Part shown: positions 1 to 5,664 of the stretch, piece by piece | Position numbering within the stretch: position 1 is the first letter of the stretch | Layout: every line of letters starts with the position of its first letter | NCBI GenBank assembly: GCA_937982605.1 | Contig: CALJLC010000065.1 | Location: 1-6,732 of the forward strand | Source of the DNA: an uncultured Gemmatimonadales bacterium | GTDB taxonomy: Bacteria; Gemmatimonadota; Gemmatimonadetes; Longimicrobiales; Gaopeijiaceae | Length of the DNA: 6,732 bases | Direction of reading: 5' to 3' | Notes under the pieces: generated by a model | Databases searched by the model: none | What the model was told of the DNA's origin: nothing | Seen by the model: only the letters and a program-made list of their open reading frames with translations | Made by a program: the position numbers and the translations under genes

Positions 1-743
<743 letters not shown>

Positions 744-770
744 CACCGCTCGATCTCAGCCTTGGTTTCG

Positions 771-786
771 GGCACGTCCCCGTGCC
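771..786. repeat. short inverted repeat in the divergent intergenic region
   Basis: Perfect 6-bp stem GGCACG / CGTGCC with a TCCC loop. It lies 28 bases upstream of the aminotransferase start, so on the minus strand it would sit in that gene's leader or promoter region. No T-tract follows on either strand, so it does not look like an intrinsic terminator. Short stems are common by chance at this GC content. Confidence 0.25.
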
Positions 787-823
787 GGCGAGCACGGCCG
801 AGGGACCATGGCGACGGCCCGGG

Positions 824-856
824 GCGCCGGCAAGCGGCGCGATCCTTGCTTAGAAT
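824..856 (+). promoter_or_regulatory. candidate promoter with adjacent inverted repeat, upstream of the DUF2914 gene
   Basis: TAGAAT at 851-856 matches the sigma-70 -10 consensus at 5 of 6 positions and stands in one of the few AT-richer patches of the gap, with a TG two bases before it. No good -35 box is seen at the usual spacing (about 828-833). That position is instead covered by a perfect 6-bp inverted repeat, GCGCCG (824-829) and CGGCGC (835-840) with a five-base loop, which could be an operator or chance. It would drive the gene starting at 934, leaving a leader of about 70 bases. Prediction from sequence only. Confidence 0.3.
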
Positions 857-933
857 GCTCTGAGGAACGCGCCGGATCGGGGTACGGCGAAGGGCCGTGC
901 GCCGGCCGGATGCCCAACGTTCGGGAGCAGTCC

Positions 934-1317
934 ATGATCCGCAGAACGATTCTGGCGGGGCTCGCCGCCCTGGCCACCGCGACGGCCACCGAGGTCTCCG
1001 CGCAGGTGACCGTGGAGGCCGAGATCGCCGAAGCCGTCGTCGACATGATGCCCCAGAACCCGTCGACCAGCTTCAGCGCCGACGTCGGGACGGTCGCGTG
1101 CTGGACGCGCGTGACCGGCGCGGAAGGGTCGGAGATCCGCCACATCTGGATTCACGGGGAGATGGAGTTCCCCGTGACCCTTTCCGTGAACGGCTCGCCG
1201 TGGCGGACCTGGTCGACGAAGACGATTCCGCCGGAGTGGGCTGGCGACTGGCGTGTCGAGATCCGCGACGCGCAGGGCAATCTCCTCGACACGCGCAGCT
1301 TCACCGTCGGCGGGTAG
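934..1317 (+). CDS. exported DUF2914-family protein
   Basis: 127-residue protein of unknown function. The start at 934 is preferred over the longer frame from 808 because GGGAG (923-927) sits six bases before it and because it opens directly with a Sec signal peptide: MIRR, a hydrophobic Ala/Leu stretch (residues 5-19), and a likely signal peptidase I site VSA|Q after residue 23. The mature part matches the DUF2914 pattern: a CWTRV.G motif (56-62), I..IWIHGEM (69-77), VTLSVNGSPWRTWSTK (81-96), and a closing GDWRVEIRDAQGNLLDTRSFTV (104-125) typical of its predicted beta-sandwich. DUF2914 domains occur alone in exported proteins or joined to other domains; none has a firmly known role as far as I know. 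No lipobox Cys follows the signal, so a periplasmic or secreted soluble protein is likely. It stands alone, converging with the membrane protein gene 30 bases downstream. Confidence 0.85.
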   Translation: MIRRTILAGLAALATATATEVSAQVTVEAEIAEAVVDMMPQNPSTSFSADVGTVACWTRVTGAEGSEIRHIWIHGEMEFPVTLSVNGSPWRTWSTKTIPPEWAGDWRVEIRDAQGNLLDTRSFTVGG

Positions 1318-1347
1318 GCCGGGGCGGAGCGCGCCGACCTCGAGCCA

Positions 1348-3009
1348 CTAGTCGTCGAGCAGCGCCTCCGCGGGCTGCAGGAACTCCCGCACGAAGCACG
1401 GGTCGTTGCGATCGATCCGGAACACCGCCACGCGCACCGGCTCCGCGGTGAGCTCCAGAAAGCGCAGCGCCTCCGGGCACGCGTCCTGGACCGTGGCCGC
1501 GTCGCGCGTGATCAGGAAGTTGGGATTCCAGAGCAGAAGCAGGGTGACGTCGTCCTCGAGCACCCGCGTGGACAGGTAGCGGCCCGGCTGCTCGAAGACC
1601 GACGGGCCCACGTTCGGCTCGGCCGGCGTCGCGTTGACGCCCTTCCTCCCCGTGTACAGCCAAAGGGCAGACGGGAGGGGGGTCAGCAACCGGTCGTCCG
1701 GGCTCGCCCGGGTTCCCACCCAACGACTCGCTGCGATCACGAACTCCGTGTTGTACGGAAGGAACTGGGCCGGATGGGAGTAGATGGTCGACTCGGTCGG
1801 CTCCTCGGTCGCGAGGCCCCGGATCTGCACCTGGCGCCAGCCGATCGTCGCCACCAGTACGGTGAGCAGCACCGCGAGTACGGGAGGAGCGCCGGCGCGG
1901 CCGTCGTCGGGGTGCCTCGCAGCGGCCACGGCCTCGACACCGACGGCGGCCACCAGCCCCACGAACGGAAGCAGGGCCAGGACGAAGCGATCCTGGCCGA
2001 AGGGCCACACCGCGACCACGCACCCGAGCGCGAGTGTGGTGAAGACCAGGGCCGGTGCCTGTCTGAAGATCCTGACCGCACCGATCGCGAAGCCGACGAG
2101 GAGCGCGAGCCAGATCACCGCCCCCACCCAGTCCCACGATGCGAGGTGTGAAGGCAGGACCTGCCAGTAGCTCGTGATCTGCGATATCGGTAGCTCCCGG
2201 GCCAGACGGATCGCCGCGGACAGCGAGTCCGGCGCCCAGGCGGCGTACGCGGCCTCGTCGGGCTGCGTGCCGAGCGGTCCGGCCGCCGCACGCGCTCGAT
2301 GCCACAGCCCCCACGCCAGCAGCGGGGCGACTCCGGCCGCACCGACGAGCGCGGGGCGGCGCCACGCCCGCCGATCCACCCAGACGGCGAGGGCCAACGC
2401 CGGGATCAGCACCACCGCCTGGCTCCGGATCAGCGTGGTGACGGCCGCCAGCGCGCCGAGGACGAGGGCCCAACCCCATGCACCACGCACGACCGTCGGG
2501 TAGAGCACCAGACACGACGCCCAGCCGAGCATGAACCAGGGCTCGCTCAGGGGCAGGTTGAAGTACTGCACCGACCCCTCGAGGAGGAACGGTCCTGCCA
2601 CGAGCGTGGCGGCGACCGGCACCCCGAGGCCGAGCCGCGCCCGCCCGATCCACCACAGGAGGCCCGCGGTGGCCGACGTCACGGCGAGGCTCAGCAGGAG
2701 CGCGGCGGCGTGCACGAAGGCCAGATCGCGGCGAAGCATCCAGAGCACGGCGTAGACGGCGGGAAGCCCCGGCGGGTACTTGATGTGCACCGGATCACCC
2801 ACCGCGTAGACCGACCGGTATCCCAGACCGTCCGCCAGGGCCCTGCCCAGCGACAGGTAGATGCCGTCGTCCGAGAAGGCCCCGGCCGCGAGCGCAGGCG
2901 CGGTCCGGAGGGCCAGGTAGGCCACGCCCACGACCGCGGCCACCACGAGGCCTTCACGCCATGCGGCCGGCCGGGGCGCGTCGGGGAGCGGGACGTTCAA
3001 CGGGAGCAT
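1348..3009 (-). CDS. multi-pass membrane protein, GT-C (PMT/ArnT-like) glycosyltransferase-type
   Basis: 553 residues from ATG at 3009. About ten hydrophobic segments fill residues 20-390 (for example 21-43, 100-120, 128-145, 157-175, 179-193, 196-210, 296-315, 318-335, 342-364, 377-390), followed by a soluble C-terminal domain of about 160 residues. The first extracytoplasmic loop carries SDDGIYLSLGRALADG (46-61) with an Asp pair at 47-48, where GT-C enzymes keep their catalytic acidic residues, then HIKYPPGLPAVYAVLW (75-90). PLSEPWFM (153-160) and QDRFVLALLPFVG (339-351) also resemble this superfamily. Such enzymes transfer a sugar from a polyprenyl-phosphate donor outside the inner membrane; donor and acceptor cannot be told here. 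The open frame extends upstream to 3558, but that part is antisense to the SDR gene and hydrophilic, so it is rejected. GGAG directly abuts the ATG, too close for an ordinary ribosome site, so the start is probable rather than certain. The family assignment rests on a few motifs. Confidence 0.75.
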   Translation of the reverse strand: MLPLNVPLPDAPRPAAWREGLVVAAVVGVAYLALRTAPALAAGAFSDDGIYLSLGRALADGLGYRSVYAVGDPVHIKYPPGLPAVYAVLWMLRRDLAFVHAAALLLSLAVTSATAGLLWWIGRARLGLGVPVAATLVAGPFLLEGSVQYFNLPLSEPWFMLGWASCLVLYPTVVRGAWGWALVLGALAAVTTLIRSQAVVLIPALALAVWVDRRAWRRPALVGAAGVAPLLAWGLWHRARAAAGPLGTQPDEAAYAAWAPDSLSAAIRLARELPISQITSYWQVLPSHLASWDWVGAVIWLALLVGFAIGAVRIFRQAPALVFTTLALGCVVAVWPFGQDRFVLALLPFVGLVAAVGVEAVAAARHPDDGRAGAPPVLAVLLTVLVATIGWRQVQIRGLATEEPTESTIYSHPAQFLPYNTEFVIAASRWVGTRASPDDRLLTPLPSALWLYTGRKGVNATPAEPNVGPSVFEQPGRYLSTRVLEDDVTLLLLWNPNFLITRDAATVQDACPEALRFLELTAEPVRVAVFRIDRNDPCFVREFLQPAEALLDD

Positions 3010-3250
3010 CTCCAGGATGACGAGCCGGGGCTCATGGACGCGACCGCCCGAGGACGCGGCGACGAGCCGCGAGAGTACCGGAGACGATCGGGTTCCGTCC
3101 AGTGCTCGGGAGCAGGGGACGGCCTCCGCGGCGCCGGGCGAAGCGGTCGAGCCGGCGGGGCCCCTCCCCTCACGCGTCTGGCCGCGGCGCTTCCGTCGGC
3201 GTACTCGTTCCCGGGGAAGTCGACGAAGACGCGAGGATCGGGGTGGTGGC

Positions 3251-4201
3251 ATGAGGGTGTTCGTTGCGGGCGCCACCGGCGTCCTGGGCCGACGGCTCGT
3301 TCCGCTGCTGGCCCGCACGGGCCACGACGTCCACGGGATGACGCGGACCGACGCCGGGGCGGAGCTCCTCGAGCGCCTCGGCGCCCGACCCGTCGTGGCC
3401 GACGCGCTGGACGCGGCGGCGGTCTCACGGGCGGTCGTCGACCGGGGGCCCGACGTCGTCGTGCACCAGCTCACCGCCATCCCGCGGACGCTGGATCCCA
3501 AGCGCCTCGATCGGGACTTCGCGCAGACCGACCGGCTGAGGACCGAGGGCACCGACAACCTGCTGGCGGCCGCACGGGAGGCCGGTGTTCGGCGCGTCGT
3601 GGCTCAGAGCTACACCGGCTGGCCGTACGCCCGGGTGGGCGACGGGCTGAAGACCGAGGACGACCCGCTCGACGACGACCCGCCGAAGGTCCTCCGCTCC
3701 ACCCTCGATTCGATCCGCTACCTCGAGCATGCCGTGACCGGCCTTTCCTGGGCCGAGGGGCTCGTCCTCCGCTACGGAGCCTTCTATGGGCCCGGCACGC
3801 AGCTCTCGGTCGAGCCACCCGGCGGCATGGTCGAGGCAGTCCTCAGGGGTCGGCTTCCCGTGATCGGGGGCGGAGGGGGCGTGTGGTCGTTCATCCACCT
3901 CGACGACGCCGCGCGCCTGGCGGTGGCAGCCGTCGAGCGCGGCCCCCCGGGGCTCTACAACGTCGTGGACGACGACCCCGCGCCGGTGCACGAGTGGCTT
4001 CCCGGCCTCGCCGCGGCGGTCGGCGCCAGGCCGCCCGGCGGTGTGCCCCGGTGGCTCGGACGGCTGCTCGCGGGCGAGGCGACGACGATGATGATGACGG
4101 AGGTCCGTGGGGTCTCCAACGCGAAGGCCAGGCGGGAGCTCGGCTGGACTCCCGGCTTCGCCAGCTGGCGCGAAGGCTTCGTCGCCGGGCTGGGGGGGTA
4201 G
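3251..4201 (+). CDS. NAD(P)-dependent epimerase/dehydratase-type protein (atypical extended SDR)
   Basis: 316 residues. The start is fixed by the Rossmann strand at the very N-terminus: MRVFVAGATGVLGRRL with the dinucleotide motif GATGVLG (7-13); GGTGG just upstream gives a modest ribosome site. Further SDR marks: ADALD (50-54), the strand-4 region DVVVHQLTAIPR (68-79), RVVAQSYTGWPY (115-126), LRYGAFYGPG (173-182), FIHLDDAARLAVAAVE (214-229) and a C-terminal SNAKARRELGWTP (289-301) common in sugar-nucleotide epimerase relatives. It would bind NAD(P) in the cytosol and act on a nucleotide sugar or related carbonyl/hydroxyl substrate. The YxxxK catalytic pair is not evident: the candidate Tyr157 (IRYLEHAV) has Ala, not Lys, four residues on, so it belongs to an atypical branch and its activity is unproven. 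It is 4 bases from the next gene and likely co-transcribed with it. The 241-base divergent gap before it shows no convincing promoter. Confidence 0.88.
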   Translation: MRVFVAGATGVLGRRLVPLLARTGHDVHGMTRTDAGAELLERLGARPVVADALDAAAVSRAVVDRGPDVVVHQLTAIPRTLDPKRLDRDFAQTDRLRTEGTDNLLAAAREAGVRRVVAQSYTGWPYARVGDGLKTEDDPLDDDPPKVLRSTLDSIRYLEHAVTGLSWAEGLVLRYGAFYGPGTQLSVEPPGGMVEAVLRGRLPVIGGGGGVWSFIHLDDAARLAVAAVERGPPGLYNVVDDDPAPVHEWLPGLAAAVGARPPGGVPRWLGRLLAGEATTMMMTEVRGVSNAKARRELGWTPGFASWREGFVAGLGG

Positions 4202-4205
4202 GCGG

Positions 4206-4877
4206 GTGAACGGGTGGTGGCCGCTCGCGCTCCTGGCGCTCGGGGCGTTCACCCCGACCGCGCACGCCCAGGTCCCGTCGCGCTTCGGTGGCCTCTACGC
4301 GGGCGTCGAGGGGGGCCCGGTCAGCTACAATACCCGGATCACCTTCGACGGCGTCGACGACCCGGCGGGTCGGGGCGGCGCCGTGTATGGCGTCGCTCTC
4401 GGCTATCTGCGTCCGCTGGGCCGCTGGGTACTGGGCCTCGAGACGACGCTCGGCTCGGCCACGGTTCCAGATCCGTACACCTTCGACCCCTCGGTGACGG
4501 GCTTCGCGGAGCTGGACCTGCGGCGGGAGAGAGGGGTCAGCCTGGCGGGCCGCGCCGGCCGTGTCGTCGCGGAGCGCCTGCTCGTCCACGGAAGCATCGG
4601 CTACGCCCGAGCCACCCAGTCGGTCCGCCTCGACGGCGTGCGGCTCTCGGAATACGGCGGCTCCGGCGACGTGACGTTCGGAACCCTCCTGCTCGGGGCG
4701 GGCATCGAGGTGGGGGTCGCCACGAGGCTCGGACTCCGCTTCGACTTCCGGTCACTCGGGGGCCACGACCTGTCGGCGGACGACTTCGGCTCGGTCGTCC
4801 CCGACGCCGGGCTCACCTTCCTCGATGTCGAGCCGGGGCAGCACCGCCTGACCTTCGGCGTGCGCTACCGCCTCTGA
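4206..4877 (+). CDS. small outer-membrane beta-barrel protein
   Basis: 223 residues from GTG at 4206. This start is chosen over the in-frame ATG at 4107, which lies inside the SDR gene, because it opens with a signal peptide (hydrophobic PLALLALGAF, cleavage after AHA at residue 21) and because a G-rich ribosome site (4192-4198) precedes it by 7 bases. The mature chain has alternating-residue strands rich in Gly and aromatics: GGLYAGVEGGPVSYNTRITF (28-47), AVYGVALGYLRPLGRWVLGLE (59-79), VSLAGRAGRVVAERLLVHGSIGYA (111-134), DVTFGTLLLGAGIEVGV (155-171), LGLRFDFRSLG (175-185), ending HRLTFGVRYRL (213-223). Size and pattern suit an 8-stranded barrel of the Opa/OmpX/OmpA-barrel type. The last residue is Leu rather than the usual Phe/Tyr of the BAM signal, though Tyr is two before. 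Function is unknown; pores, adhesins and structural barrels look alike. Coupling to the SDR gene suggests shared expression, perhaps for envelope assembly. Confidence 0.8.
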   Translation: MNGWWPLALLALGAFTPTAHAQVPSRFGGLYAGVEGGPVSYNTRITFDGVDDPAGRGGAVYGVALGYLRPLGRWVLGLETTLGSATVPDPYTFDPSVTGFAELDLRRERGVSLAGRAGRVVAERLLVHGSIGYARATQSVRLDGVRLSEYGGSGDVTFGTLLLGAGIEVGVATRLGLRFDFRSLGGHDLSADDFGSVVPDAGLTFLDVEPGQHRLTFGVRYRL

Positions 4878-4967
4878 GCGACGTCGATCCCCCCGCGGGA
4901 ACGGGCGAGGGCGCCGGGACAGGCTCCCCCTCCCTCCGCCCCGGTCGCGTCGGGCGGGCAGGCGTCC

Positions 4968-4986
4968 AGCCCGGCCAGGACGGGCT
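4968..4986 (-). terminator. stem-loop just after csoR (possible terminator)
   Basis: Perfect 6-bp stem AGCCCG / CGGGCT with a 7-base loop, three bases past the csoR stop codon on the minus strand. No U-tract follows on the minus strand, so it may only protect the 3' end of the message or support Rho-dependent termination. It lies in the 112-base gap between two converging genes; the rest of that gap is C/G-rich and shows nothing else I can name. Confidence 0.35.
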
Positions 4987-4989
4987 CCG

Positions 4990-5352
4990 TCAGCGCACGT
5001 GCTTGTAGATCAGCCGGAGGAGCTCGTCGTACATCTCCTCGGCGTCCTCCTCACTGCGCTGGACCGCGGCGGCAGCGCAGTGCTTGAGGTGGTTGCGCAT
5101 GAGCTCGCGTCCCACGCCTCGCAACGCCTCGTGGACGGCGGAGATCTGCGTGAGGATGTCGGCGCAGTAGCGATCCTCTTCGACCATGCGCTGGATGCCG
5201 CGCACCTGTCCCTCGATGCGACGGAGTCGCTTGAGGTTCTTGTCCTTGATGTCGGGGTCCACGCCGACCGCGTGGCGAACCCGTGGGTCGTGCTCCACCC
5301 CGCACCCACAGGCCACCACGCGGTCGTCGTCCCGGGCGGCGTCGTGCGCCAT
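4990..5352 (-). CDS. csoR: CsoR-family copper-sensing transcriptional repressor
   Basis: 120 residues, all-helical DUF156/CsoR family. Such proteins bind operator DNA as tetramers in the apo form and let go when Cu(I) binds, turning on copper export genes. The core RLRRIEGQVRGIQRMV (42-57) is the family signature. The Cu(I) ligands fit exactly: Cys63 in YCADIL, His88 and Cys92 in NHLKHC, with spacings of 25 and 4 as in Mycobacterium tuberculosis CsoR (Cys36, His61, Cys65). This favours copper over the nickel/cobalt (RcnR) or persulfide (CstR) branches. Unusual: about 35 residues precede the first core helix and hold Cys15, Cys17, His21 and His27, a possible second metal site. The start is firm: GAGGAG at 5359-5364 lies six bases from the ATG, and the ATPase-cupredoxin stop is only 15 bases upstream. 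Being last in the operon, it would be made along with the exporter and reset repression. Confidence 0.93.
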   Translation of the reverse strand: MAHDAARDDDRVVACGCGVEHDPRVRHAVGVDPDIKDKNLKRLRRIEGQVRGIQRMVEEDRYCADILTQISAVHEALRGVGRELMRNHLKHCAAAAVQRSEEDAEEMYDELLRLIYKHVR

Positions 5353-5367
5353 CCCTCACTCCTCGGT

Positions 5368-5664
5368 TCAGGCTGCGTCGACGACGATGGTACCGCGCAG
5401 CATGTGCATCCCGCACGTGTACTCGAACGTGCCCGCACGCTCTGGCGTCACCTCGACGACCGTGCGCTCGAAGGCCGGAAGGTCGCGCTCGAGGCCGAAC
5501 TCGGGAATGATCAACTCGGCGGAGCACCCGGACGTCTCCTGGCGGTCGAAGACCAGACGTGCCGGGTGGCCGACCCTCAGGTGCACCTCGGCGGGAGAGT
5601 AGCCGCCCTTCACCGTGATGATCCGCTCGTCGCCCGTCCGGGGAGTGGTGTGATCCGTAGACAT
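5368..5664 (-). other. cupredoxin module of the ATPase fusion, with a possible independent start
   Basis: ATG at 5664 is preceded by AAGGGAAG (5671-5678) with six bases between, a workable ribosome site inside the long frame. Started here, the product is 98 residues (MSTDHTT...), about the size of stand-alone cupredoxin-domain proteins often found beside copper ATPases. The fold is shown by ITVKGGYSPAEVHLRVGHPA, LVFDRQETSGCSAEL and a closing FEYTCGMHMLRGTIVV. Likely copper ligands are the Cys of SGC and the Cys, His and Met of CGMHM. That thiol/thioether-rich set would suit Cu(I), but ligand roles are inferred. There is no signal peptide or transmembrane helix, so a separate product would be cytosolic, probably a Cu(I) carrier or buffer for the pump. 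Separate translation is not proven. Confidence 0.55.

Noticed and set aside
808..933. Longer start for the DUF2914 protein (ATG at 808)
   Set aside because: It would place about 42 unrelated residues before a clear signal peptide, and GGGAG sits at the right distance only before 934.
1318..1347. Bidirectional terminator between the DUF2914 and membrane protein genes
   Set aside because: No clear stem-loop or T-tract in these 30 bases.
3010..3558. N-terminal extension of the membrane glycosyltransferase-like protein up to 3558
   Set aside because: The extra part is hydrophilic, Arg/Ser/Pro-rich and antisense to the well-supported SDR gene.
4078..4099. ACG/ATG triplet run as a microsatellite
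   Set aside because: It encodes Thr-Thr-Met-Met-Met-Thr in the SDR gene; too short and imperfect to call a repeat.
4107..4205. ATG at 4107 as start of the outer-membrane barrel protein
   Set aside because: It lies inside the SDR gene and would bury the signal peptide; GTG 4206 has a ribosome site and starts the signal peptide directly.
2299..4209. Rightward open frame of 636 codons
   Set aside because: It runs antisense to the membrane protein and out of frame through the SDR gene; Arg/Gly/Pro/His-rich composition is typical of a shadow frame in GC-rich DNA.
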